Positions 56,789 through 64,000 of a stretch of DNA of 64,000 nucleotides are shown one piece after another. Every line of letters begins with the position of its first letter. Positions within the stretch are counted from its first letter, which is position 1. Made by a program: the position numbers and the translations under genes. The notes beneath the pieces are model-generated. The model was given only the letters and a program-made list of their open reading frames with translations. It was not told the origin of the DNA and did no database searches. Source of the stretch: an uncultured Prevotella sp. (GTDB lineage Bacteria; Bacteroidota; Bacteroidia; Bacteroidales; Bacteroidaceae); the NCBI GenBank assembly GCA_900316295.1, contig ONCJ01000003.1, forward strand, positions 1 to 64,000, written 5' to 3'.

Positions 56789-56797
56789 ACTCATTTT
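56762..56797. terminator. Bidirectional terminator shared by pdxT and rng
   Basis: AAAATGAGTTCAACC (56762-56776), loop, GGTTGAACTCATTTT (56783-56797): perfect 15-bp stem with A and T runs on both sides. It contains the pdxT stop codon and ends three bases from the rng stop. Confidence 0.88.
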
Positions 56798-56800
56798 GTC

Positions 56801-58375
56801 TTAGTGCTTGTCATTCTCTTCCTTCATGTCGATGAATTGTCGGTGAGAGTCATAGAATTCGTATTGAAGCATAGCGAGCTTCTGTGACGGTAGTACTCTC
56901 ACTCCCAATCCGTACTTCATCTGCCATTGTCGTTTCAGTGAGAAAAATCCCTGATTGATATACGCAGCGACATAAGGATGGACATGCAGTGTGAATCTCT
57001 TAATGCCTATCTTGTTGACGAGGGTATCGATTTTGCGTTCCAGCTGGTCGGTGAAGAGGATGCTTGCCTTGATCTTGCCCGTTCCGAAACATGTAGGACA
57101 GTCCTCCTCCACGTTGACGTCGACGGCAGGGCGTACTCTCTGACGAGTAATCTGCATGAGTCCGAACTTCGACAGCGGCAGTATGTGGTGGCGTGCCCTG
57201 TCGGTCTTCATGTTCTCACACATACGCTCATACAGCAGCTGCCGGTCTTCGGCAAGGTTCATGTCGATGAAGTCTACCACGATGATTCCTCCCATATCTC
57301 GCAGTCTCAGTTGTCTTGCCAGTTCGTCAGCCGCTCCGAGGTTAGCCTCCAAAGCGTTCTGTTCCTGTCCGTTCTCCTTCTTCGTGCGGTTGCCGCTGTT
57401 CACGTCTACGACGTGCATCGCCTCCGTATGCTCTATGATGAGGTAGGCACCGTGTTTATAGTTCACCGTCTTTCCGAATCCCGATTTCAGTTGTTTTGTC
57501 ACATCGAAGTTGTCGAAGATGGGCAGTTTGCCATCATACAGCTTTACGATGTTAGTCGATTCGGGAGCAATGAGCGACACGTAGTTGCGTAGGTCCTCAT
57601 ACACGTCGGGGTCGTTGACGTGTATGGCCTTATAGGTGGGGTTGAATAGGTCGCGCATCATCGCCACAGCCCTTCCCGTCTCCTCGAAGACCAGTCGTGG
57701 CAGTTTCTGCGCCTTTTGTACTTTAGTTATCGTGTCGTTCCATCGTTTCAGCAAGGTCTTCATCTCAGCATCGAGCTCAGCCACCCTTTTGCCTTCAGCC
57801 ACCGTGCGCACTATTACTCCGAAGTTTTTAGGAGTGATGCTCATGATGAGTTGTTTCAGGCGTGCTCTCTCAGCCGATTTCTTTATCTTTGTCGATACCG
57901 ATATCTTGTCGTTGAAAGGAATAAGTACGAGATATCTTCCGGCAAAGGAGAGGTCGCACGTCAGGCGTGGTCCCTTGGTAGAGATGGGTTCCTTGACTAT
58001 CTGTACCAGCAGTTCCTGTCCTACGCTCAGCGTGTTCTGCACGCTGCCGTCCTTCTTCATGTCGGGTTGTCGGGAAGCCTTGCTGATAGGAAAGAGGCGT
58101 TTGCGGTCGCTTTGTACCTGCTTCAGGTATTTGGCATACGAGGCAAACTGGTTACCCAGGTCGAGATAGTGCAGAAAGGCATCGCGCTCATAGCCCACAT
58201 CTACGAAGCAGGCGTTGAGTCCTGGCATCAGTTTCTTGACCTTAGCCAGATAGATGTTGCCGACAGAGAATGTAGCCTCACGTGGCTCGCGCTGGTATTC
58301 CACCAGTCGTTTGTCTTCGAGCAGAGCTATGGCTATCTCCTTTTGTCCGGCATCGATGATTACTTCGCTTGTCAT
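56801..58375 (-). CDS. rng: Ribonuclease E/G family protein
   Basis: Single-strand endoribonuclease for rRNA and mRNA processing. 524 residues: S1 domain near the start (FSVGNIYLAKVKKLMPGLNA), the catalytic region MHVVDVNSGNR and GGIIVVDFIDMNL with metal-binding aspartates, and the zinc-link CPTCFGTGKI. Length is that of RNase G, lacking the RNase E scaffold tail. Third in line after HU and the 29-residue basic peptide on this strand. Confidence 0.93.
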   Translation of the reverse strand: MTSEVIIDAGQKEIAIALLEDKRLVEYQREPREATFSVGNIYLAKVKKLMPGLNACFVDVGYERDAFLHYLDLGNQFASYAKYLKQVQSDRKRLFPISKASRQPDMKKDGSVQNTLSVGQELLVQIVKEPISTKGPRLTCDLSFAGRYLVLIPFNDKISVSTKIKKSAERARLKQLIMSITPKNFGVIVRTVAEGKRVAELDAEMKTLLKRWNDTITKVQKAQKLPRLVFEETGRAVAMMRDLFNPTYKAIHVNDPDVYEDLRNYVSLIAPESTNIVKLYDGKLPIFDNFDVTKQLKSGFGKTVNYKHGAYLIIEHTEAMHVVDVNSGNRTKKENGQEQNALEANLGAADELARQLRLRDMGGIIVVDFIDMNLAEDRQLLYERMCENMKTDRARHHILPLSKFGLMQITRQRVRPAVDVNVEEDCPTCFGTGKIKASILFTDQLERKIDTLVNKIGIKRFTLHVHPYVAAYINQGFFSLKRQWQMKYGLGVRVLPSQKLAMLQYEFYDSHRQFIDMKEENDKH

Positions 58376-58522
58376 TCTGTATTATCCGTGTAAAGTAGGG
58401 GGTAGGTTAGTGTCAAAACAAAGAATTGAGAGTCAGCAAAGACAAGAGAAATCATTTCCTCCTCTCCTTTTCCTGATTCTCAATTCTGTGGTCTCGAATA
58501 GACCCTATGCAGAGCCAATGTC

Positions 58523-58612
58523 TTACTTGCTCTTGTGCCTATTCTTTCTCAGTCTCTTCTTGCGCTTATGCGTAGCCATCTTGTGGCCTTTCTTTTTTCT
58601 TCCGTTTGGCAT
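58523..58612 (-). CDS. 29-residue basic protein, COX24/AURKAIP1 (mS38) type
   Basis: A frame from ATG (58610-58612) to TAA (58523-58525) encodes MPNGRKKKGHKMATHKRKKR then LRKNRHKSK: more than half Lys/Arg/His. This matches the tiny COX24/AURKAIP1-domain peptides of Bacteroidetes, related to mitochondrial small-subunit protein mS38, so it is probably a ribosomal component. It lies between HU and rng. Confidence 0.82.
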   Translation of the reverse strand: MPNGRKKKGHKMATHKRKKRLRKNRHKSK

Positions 58613-58689
58613 AGCTGTTGATATTTTTAAAAATTGATTATTTTGTGTATTTATCTTTTTGCGTTATAGCGATCTCTCACTCACCAGGC

Positions 58690-58962
58690 TTACTGCATCT
58701 GCTCTACGAAGCTCTTAGCAGGCTTGAAGGCAGGGATGTCGTGAGCGTCGATGACGATAGTGGTGTTCTTCGAGATGTTGCGAGCAGTCTTGGTGGCACG
58801 ATGCTTGATGATGAAGCTGCCAAATCCGCGCAGGTATACGTTCTCCTTCTTCAGAAGATTGTTCTTTACTGCGTCCATGAACGCCTCTACTACCACTGTG
58901 ACATCTTTCTTTGCAACGCCAGTCTCTGCTGAGATCTCGTTGATGATATCTGCTTTTGTCAT
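58690..58962 (-). CDS. HU-family DNA-binding protein
   Basis: A standard 90-residue HU: MTKADIINEISAETGVAKKD, VYLRGFGSFIIKHRATKTAR, IPAFKPAKSF. Bends and compacts DNA. It heads the leftward HU-basic peptide-rng group with its own promoter. Confidence 0.94.
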   Translation of the reverse strand: MTKADIINEISAETGVAKKDVTVVVEAFMDAVKNNLLKKENVYLRGFGSFIIKHRATKTARNISKNTTIVIDAHDIPAFKPAKSFVEQMQ

Positions 58963-59018
58963 AGTCTGTTATACTTTTTTTTGTTGTTATATTTATCTCT
59001 TTCTCTTCTAACGGGTTG

Positions 59019-59048
59019 CAAAGATACTTGTTTTTAGCGACATACAAA
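59019..59048 (-). promoter_or_regulatory. Promoter of HU
   Basis: Minus strand TTTG (59048-59045), 18 bases, TATCTTTG (59026-59019). Confidence 0.65.
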
Positions 59049-59346
59049 AATTTTTCGACTCTTTTTTGTTACACGACCATATTTTTCGTCCGTTTTTGGA
59101 GGAGAGAGAATAGCCATTTTGCTGAATAATCTCTACTCAATAGACCAAATCTATCCTCTCACCTCACATTCTCATCACTTACCCCTAAAGTGTGAGGATG
59201 TGGTAACATTCGAAACTTGAGCTACCTATATATATAATATGTACTCAACTGTTGTAAGCTTAGCTGCCTCAAGCGAGTCTAGGTGAGACGTGAGAGAATA
59301 TGTAATAAAGAAAGACAAAAGTCATTTTGTTGTCAGTTTGACGTTA

Positions 59347-59440
59347 TAAACTGCCAGATTAAGGCCTCAAACTGTTGGTTTAAGGCCGCAAACTGTTGGT
59401 TTAAGGCTCCAAACTAATGGTTTGCAGCTGCAAACTAAGT
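59347..59440. repeat. 21-bp iteron-like repeats
   Basis: Units start at 59347, 59368, 59389, 59410 and 59431, exactly 21 apart. The best are CAAACTGTTGGTTTAAGGCC. Each unit carries a small dyad, AAAC-N4/5-GGTTT. The first and last units are diverged or partial. Confidence 0.88.
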
Positions 59441-59488
59441 CAACCCTGTCCTTGGAGGGAGTGGAGGCTTGCGATCGATGAAAGAGCA

Positions 59489-59519
59489 GGAGCCTGATGC
59501 TGTCACAGCGTCAGGCTCC
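59489..59519 (-). terminator. Inverted repeat after glnN, possible terminator
   Basis: GGAGCCTGATGCTG (59489-59502) pairs with CAGCGTCAGGCTCC (59506-59519), one G-U. It is 53 bases beyond the glnN stop but lacks a T-run on that strand. Confidence 0.5.
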
Positions 59520-59571
59520 CTTGCAAACTTCAAACAACCAAAAAAGGAATATAGTTGTCTGAATAGGGGTG

Positions 59572-61788
59572 CTATCTGATGAACAGAAGTTCACGGTATT
59601 TAGGCAGCGGCCAGCAGCTGTCGTCGACGATGAGTTCCAGCTTGTCTATCTCATAACGGATGTCGTCGAGCTTGGGTTCCACCTCGTCGTGATAGGCTAT
59701 GGCCTTGGCATGCTCGTCGTCAATCTTGTTGGCGAGTTTGCGGGCGTTGACAAGCTCCTCCACTTTGCTCTCGATGGCTGACGTGCGCATGGCTATCTCC
59801 TCGATGAGCTTGATGTTACGGGCTGAGAGCTGCTGGGCCTTCTGCTTGTCGAAAAGTGTGAGCATGCTCTGTACGTTTTGCAGCAGTTGGGACTGATAGC
59901 GTGTGGCGACGGGGATGATGTGGTTCATGGAGAGGTCGCCAAGCACACGTGCCTCGATCTGTATCTTCTTGGTGTATGTCTCCCACTTCACCTCGTTGCG
60001 TGCCTCGAGTTCTTTGCGGGTCATGACTCCGAGGCTCTCAAACATCTGGATGCTCTCTGGGTCGAGATAGCGCTCGAAGATTCTTGGACATGACTTCTCT
60101 ACATCCAGTCCTCGGCGTGCAGCCTCCGCCACCCACTCGTCGCTGTATCCGTTGCCGTCGAAACGTATGGGCTTGCATTTCTTGATGTCTTCGCGCAGTA
60201 CGTCAATGATGGCGTGATATGTGGCATTGTGACCTGTGCCGGCTAGCTCCTTCTTGAAGAGTGGTATGCGCTTGTCGACTCTCGTCTTGAAGTCAGCCAG
60301 TGCCTCTGCTACGGCAGAGTTGAGTGCTATCATCGCTGAGGCGCAGTTGGCCTCAGAGCCTACGGCACGGAACTCGAAGCGGTTGCCGGTGAAGGCAAAC
60401 GGACTGGTGCGGTTGCGGTCGGTGTTGTCGATGAGTAGTTCGGGTATCTCCGGGATGTCCATCTTGAATCCCTGTTTGCCCTGCATCGACAGTATGTCGT
60501 TCTTGTCGGCCTTCTCTATATGGTCGAGCAGTTCGCTCACCTGCTTGCCGAGGAAGGAGGAGATGATGGCTGGCGGAGCCTCGTTAGCTCCGAGTCGGTG
60601 GGCGTTGGTAGCCGACATGATGCTTGCCTTGAGGAGTCCGTTGTGACGATAGACACCCATCAGTGTCTCGACGATGAAAACGGCGAACCGCAGGTTCTGT
60701 TCAGCGTTCTTGCCCGGTGCGTGCAGAAGTATGCCGTTGTCGGTAGATAGGCTCCAGTTGTTGTGCTTGCCCGAGCCGTTGATGCCAGCAAATGGTTTCT
60801 CGTGGAGCAATACGCGGAAGCCGTGCTTGCGAGCCACACGTTTCATCACCGACATCAGCAGCATGTTGTGGTCTACGGCGAGATTTGTCTCCTCGAAGAT
60901 TGGCGCCAGCTCAAACTGGTTGGGTGCCACCTCGTTGTGACGTGTCTTACAGGGTATGCCCAGCTCCAGAGCCACAATCTCCAGTTCCTTCATAAAAGCA
61001 GCTACACGCTCGGGTATGCTGCCGAAGTAGTGGTCGTCCATCTGCTGGTTCTTGGCAGAGTCGTGACCCATCAGGGTGCGTCCTGTGAGCAATAGGTCAG
61101 GACGTGCGGCATACAATCCCTCATCGACAAGGAAGTACTCCTGCTCCCATCCCAGATTGGACGTGACCTTCTTGACCGCAGGGTCGAAATAGTGGCACAC
61201 GTTGGTAGCGGCTACATTGACCGCATGCAACGCCCTGAGCAGGGGAGCCTTGTAGTCGAGAGACTCACCACTATACGACACGAAGACAGTGGGGATACAG
61301 AGTGTGTCGTCGATGATGAAGACAGGCGAGGTGGGGTCCCACGCAGAATAGCCGCGAGCCTCGAAGGTGCTGCGGATGCCTCCCGAGGGGAACGAGCTGG
61401 CATCAGGCTCCTGCTGTACCAGTAGCTTGCCCGAGAAATCCTCTACCATACCGCCTTTTCCATCGTGCTCGATAAAGGAGTCGTGCTTTTCAGCAGTACC
61501 TTCTGTCAGAGGCTGGAACCAGTGGGTATAGTGGGTCACGCCGTTCTCTATCGCCCATTGTTTCATACCAGCCGCCACGCCGTCAGCAATGTCTCTCTCG
61601 AGTCGTGTGCCGTTGTCGATGACGTCTATCATCTTCTCGTAGATATCCTTAGACAGATATTTATACATTTTCTCACGGTTGAACACTTTTCTTCCGAAGT
61701 ATTCAGTAGGTCTCTCACTTGGTGCCTGTACGTGGAGTGGCTTTTTCTTGAAAGCCTCTCCCACAACTTGTAGTCTTAAAGTTTCCAT
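59572..61788 (-). CDS. glnN: Glutamine synthetase type III
   Basis: Makes glutamine from glutamate and ammonia. 738 residues, the large hexameric/dodecameric GSIII form: THWFQPLTEGTAEKHDSFIE, LGWEQEYFLVDEGLYAARPD, TRHNEVAPNQFELAPIFEET, GSGKHNNWSLSTD, RTSPFAFTGNRFEFRAVGSE, with a long C-terminal helical part. The gene is 40 bases downstream of dapL on the same strand, so dapF-dapL-glnN may be co-transcribed. Confidence 0.95.
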   Translation of the reverse strand: METLRLQVVGEAFKKKPLHVQAPSERPTEYFGRKVFNREKMYKYLSKDIYEKMIDVIDNGTRLERDIADGVAAGMKQWAIENGVTHYTHWFQPLTEGTAEKHDSFIEHDGKGGMVEDFSGKLLVQQEPDASSFPSGGIRSTFEARGYSAWDPTSPVFIIDDTLCIPTVFVSYSGESLDYKAPLLRALHAVNVAATNVCHYFDPAVKKVTSNLGWEQEYFLVDEGLYAARPDLLLTGRTLMGHDSAKNQQMDDHYFGSIPERVAAFMKELEIVALELGIPCKTRHNEVAPNQFELAPIFEETNLAVDHNMLLMSVMKRVARKHGFRVLLHEKPFAGINGSGKHNNWSLSTDNGILLHAPGKNAEQNLRFAVFIVETLMGVYRHNGLLKASIMSATNAHRLGANEAPPAIISSFLGKQVSELLDHIEKADKNDILSMQGKQGFKMDIPEIPELLIDNTDRNRTSPFAFTGNRFEFRAVGSEANCASAMIALNSAVAEALADFKTRVDKRIPLFKKELAGTGHNATYHAIIDVLREDIKKCKPIRFDGNGYSDEWVAEAARRGLDVEKSCPRIFERYLDPESIQMFESLGVMTRKELEARNEVKWETYTKKIQIEARVLGDLSMNHIIPVATRYQSQLLQNVQSMLTLFDKQKAQQLSARNIKLIEEIAMRTSAIESKVEELVNARKLANKIDDEHAKAIAYHDEVEPKLDDIRYEIDKLELIVDDSCWPLPKYRELLFIR

Positions 61789-61828
61789 AAAAGTTTTGTT
61801 TATTATGTTATTTATCTTTCATTCTCTT

Positions 61829-63061
61829 TTACTTGCTCCATTGCTCTATGCGTTGGAGTGCCTTGTCTGTGTTTTCGTGAGTGGCGAATGCCGTGAAGCG
61901 CACGTAGCCCTCACCGCTGGGACCGAAGCCCACTCCAGGCGTACAAACTACGCCTGCTCCATAGAGCAACTGCTCGAAGAACTGCCACGATGAAGTATTC
62001 TTTGGTGTACGCATCCAGACGTATGGTGCGTTCTCTCCTCCATAGCACTCATATCCGAGCGAGCGCAGGGTCAGAAGCATCCTTCTGGCGTTCTGCATAT
62101 AGTAGTCAATGGTCTTTGCCACCTGTTCCTTGCCCTGTGGTGTATAGATGGCCTCGGCAGCTCTCTGCGAGATATAGCTTGCACCATTGAACTTGGTACA
62201 CTGACGTCGCAACCATAGTTGGTGGACGGAGATACGCTCACCCTCGAAATTGGCTACGGTGAGATCCTTGGGTACTACGGTGTAGCCGCACCTGATGCCC
62301 GTGAAGCCAGCCGTCTTAGAGTAGGATCGGAACTCTACGGCACACTTTCTGGCTCCCCTAATCTCGTATATGCTATGCGGAATGTCGGGGTCTTGTATGT
62401 AGGCTTGGTAGGCGGCGTCGTAGAATATCAGCGAGTCATGTTTGATGGCGTAGTTCACCCACTTGCGCAACTCTTGTTTGCTGACGACCGTACCCGTAGG
62501 GTTGTTGGGATAGCATAGATATATCACATCGATATGCTTGTCCTTAGGAACCTCCGGCGTGAATCCGTTTTCGGCAGTACACGGCATATACACCACATTG
62601 CTCCAACGCCCGTCCTCGTAGGTGCCACACCTGCCAATCATCACGTTAGAGTCGATATATACAGGATATATGGGGTCGGTGACGCCGATGAAGTTGTCCC
62701 AGTGGAGAATCTCCTGGAAGTTGCCTGTGTCAGACTTGGCACCGTCGTTGATGAAGATCTCTTCCTTGCTCAGGTGTATGCCCCTGGGCAGGAAGTCGTT
62801 CTTGACTATAGCTTCGCGCAGAAAGTCGTAGCCTTGTTCGGGTCCATAGCCGTGAAAGCCCTCGACAGTAGCCATCTCGTCAACAGCTCGGTGCATAGCG
62901 TCGATGACTGCTGGACACAAGGGTTGGGTCACGTCGCCAATGCCGAGACTTATCACGTCGACTTTCGGGTGGGTCACCCGGAAGGCATTTACTTTTTTTG
63001 CTATATCGGCAAAAAGATAGTTTGCCTGTAGATTTAAGAAATGTGTATTTACTAAAGCCAT
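61829..63061 (-). CDS. dapL: LL-diaminopimelate aminotransferase
   Basis: Converts tetrahydrodipicolinate directly to LL-diaminopimelate, the short lysine/peptidoglycan route. 410 residues: NYLFADIAKKVNAFRVTHPK, SLGIGDVTQPLCPAVIDAMH, YLCYPNNPTGTVVSK, PLP lysine in RSYSKTAGFTGIRCGY, and TPGVGFGPSGEGYVRFTAF. Directly downstream of dapF, the next enzyme of the pathway. Confidence 0.95.
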   Translation of the reverse strand: MALVNTHFLNLQANYLFADIAKKVNAFRVTHPKVDVISLGIGDVTQPLCPAVIDAMHRAVDEMATVEGFHGYGPEQGYDFLREAIVKNDFLPRGIHLSKEEIFINDGAKSDTGNFQEILHWDNFIGVTDPIYPVYIDSNVMIGRCGTYEDGRWSNVVYMPCTAENGFTPEVPKDKHIDVIYLCYPNNPTGTVVSKQELRKWVNYAIKHDSLIFYDAAYQAYIQDPDIPHSIYEIRGARKCAVEFRSYSKTAGFTGIRCGYTVVPKDLTVANFEGERISVHQLWLRRQCTKFNGASYISQRAAEAIYTPQGKEQVAKTIDYYMQNARRMLLTLRSLGYECYGGENAPYVWMRTPKNTSSWQFFEQLLYGAGVVCTPGVGFGPSGEGYVRFTAFATHENTDKALQRIEQWSK

Positions 63062-63115
63062 GATTCTTTTATTTTTTTATGTAGTTGAGGAGTAAGTAGT
63101 TGAGTACTCATCTCC

Positions 63116-63934
63116 TTATAACTCATCAGATATTTCTCCATCAAAGACAAATTCGGCAGGACCAGTCATATAGACGTGATTGTTGGCTGCGTTCCACTCA
63201 ATACCGAGTGTGCCCCCGTCCATGACTATTGCAGACTGTCGGCTTGCTCTACCTGTGATGGCGGCGGCTACAGCCGTAGCACATGCTCCTGTGCCGCAAG
63301 CCATCGTTATGCCGCTGCCTCGCTCCCAAACACGGGTGCGTATGCTCCCATCGGGCTCTATACGTGCAAGTTCGATATTACATCGTTGGGGAAAGGCAGG
63401 ATGGTGTTCCAGACGTCGTCCAAGAGAACCTAGCTGGTCTATGTCGTCGGTGAAGATGACAAAATGCGGATTGCCCATAGATACGAACACACCTTCTGGG
63501 AGGCTGGAGTCTTGGGTGTTTAGGCTTGGTACATACTGTTCCATGTTCTCCAATACGGGTTCGAGCATGTCTACGGTGACACTCTCCACCTTGTCCTCAG
63601 TCGTGTTGAGCAACAGGGTCTTGATGCTTGATAGGGTTTGCAGGTGGATGGTGGTCTTCTGTGTCAGTCCGCGTTCGTAGAGATATTTGCCGATACATCT
63701 CGAGGCGTTGCCGCACATCATCGCCTCGCTGCCGTCAGCGTTGAAGATGCGCATGGAGAAATCGGCGTCAGCTGTCGTCGCAGCACCTATCAGCACCAGT
63801 CCGTCTGAGCCGATGCCCTTGTGACGGTCGCTCCATGCAATAGCTGCAATCTCGGGACGAGGTATGTCGTAGAGCATCGTGTTGACGTAGATGTAGTCGT
63901 TGCCTGCTCCGTGCATCTTTGTGAATCGTATCAT
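63116..63934 (-). CDS. dapF: Diaminopimelate epimerase
   Basis: Epimerises LL- to meso-diaminopimelate. 272 residues: [16 protein letters not shown], first catalytic Cys in [16 protein letters not shown], second in [16 protein letters not shown], and [12 protein letters not shown]. Followed by dapL after 54 bases. Confidence 0.95.
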   Translation of the reverse strand: MIRFTKMHGAGNDYIYVNTMLYDIPRPEIAAIAWSDRHKGIGSDGLVLIGAATTADADFSMRIFNADGSEAMMCGNASRCIGKYLYERGLTQKTTIHLQTLSSIKTLLLNTTEDKVESVTVDMLEPVLENMEQYVPSLNTQDSSLPEGVFVSMGNPHFVIFTDDIDQLGSLGRRLEHHPAFPQRCNIELARIEPDGSIRTRVWERGSGITMACGTGACATAVAAAITGRASRQSAIVMDGGTLGIEWNAANNHVYMTGPAEFVFDGEISDEL

Positions 63935-63948
63935 TTAGTTCTTTGTTT

Positions 63949-64000
63949 TTATTTTTTTGTATTTTTACATTTAACATATTCATCTATCTTCTTAGCCGTC
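63949..64000 (-). CDS. Possible C-terminal end of an upstream gene
   Basis: On the minus strand a frame open from the window edge reads TAKKIDEYVKCKNTKK and stops at TAA (63949-63951), 15 bases before dapF. The composition is plausible for a protein end, but 16 residues are too few to identify anything. Confidence 0.3.
   Translation of the reverse strand, partial: TAKKIDEYVKCKNTKK

Larger units (their letters stand above)
59049..59571. other. Long intergenic region between HU and glnN
   Basis: 523 bases with no gene I can support. It holds five 21-bp units (59347-59440), a strong inverted repeat (59489-59519) near the glnN stop, and otherwise AT-rich unique sequence. Confidence 0.6.

Noticed and set aside
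58618..58932. Plus-strand open frame of 104 codons opposite HU
   Set aside because: It overlaps the well-supported HU gene in antisense and has no family features.
59489..59519. Confident intrinsic terminator for glnN
   Set aside because: The stem is strong, but no T-run follows on the glnN strand, so it is listed only as possible.

Overview
The window reads as chromosome of a Bacteroidetes bacterium, most likely a Prevotella-like member of the Prevotellaceae. Supporting this: many genes are preceded by the Bacteroidetes promoter pair TTTG-N19/20-TAnnTTTG; there is a type III (GlnN) glutamine synthetase, a DAHP synthase-chorismate mutase fusion, a degenerate second EF-G, an RprXY two-component pair, a viral-histone-like HU relative, and a short COX24/AURKAIP1-type basic peptide. 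Species cannot be named from sequence reading alone. No rRNA, tRNA, CRISPR array or intact mobile element was seen.

Layout. 1-2.6 kb: the start of a nucleotidyltransferase gene, two secreted hypotheticals and a periplasmic aldose epimerase, all leftward. 2.7-7.2 kb: an aromatic amino acid operon (pheA, aminotransferase, DAHP synthase-chorismate mutase, tyrA), headed by a Phe/Tyr-rich leader peptide and an attenuator hairpin. 7.2-12.3 kb: GH53 galactanase, a secreted EEP-family protein, ffh and folD. 12.3-15.3 kb: a four-subunit 2-oxoacid:ferredoxin oxidoreductase. 15.5-23.1 kb: an OmpA porin, then ilvD-ilvB-ilvN-thioesterase and ilvC, the last with its own promoter and a structured leader. 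23.1-27.4 kb: recQ, recJ and a lipoprotein, leftward. 27.4-29.1 kb: a gene-poor stretch that looks like a decayed element, with an HU-related gene. 29.1-33.3 kb: a DMT transporter, lepA, a Crp/Fnr regulator and a low-molecular-weight phosphatase. 33.4-38.4 kb: icd, acn and gltA, the oxidative branch to 2-oxoglutarate. 38.5-47.6 kb: a dicarboxylate transporter, hemW, an EF-G2-type factor, a TSCPD protein, rprXY, an orphan TonB-plug protein and a small membrane protein. 47.7-54 kb: rpsF-rpsR-rplI, a BASS transporter, a DUF805 protein, fabD, a GH13 enzyme and an AlaX-like editing protein. 54-56.8 kb: a kinase-like/AraC fusion followed by pdxS-pdxT. 56.8-64 kb, leftward: HU, a mini ribosomal-type peptide and rng; then dapF, dapL and glnN.

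Together the genes describe amino acid biosynthesis (Phe/Tyr, branched-chain, lysine/diaminopimelate, glutamine) with its carbon and cofactor supply: citrate to 2-oxoglutarate, PLP and one-carbon folate.

Two things stand out. First, a probable vitamin B6 regulator: a ThiD/PdxK-like domain whose catalytic GTGC-type loop has degenerated, fused to an AraC DNA-binding domain. It lies directly upstream of pdxST, whose promoter carries a 9-bp-arm inverted repeat. Second, several families of short palindromic or tandem repeats occur both between genes and in frame inside genes (tyrA, lepA, recQ, pdxT, the phosphatase, an aminotransferase, a secreted hypothetical), where they add peptide segments much as Rickettsia palindromic elements do.
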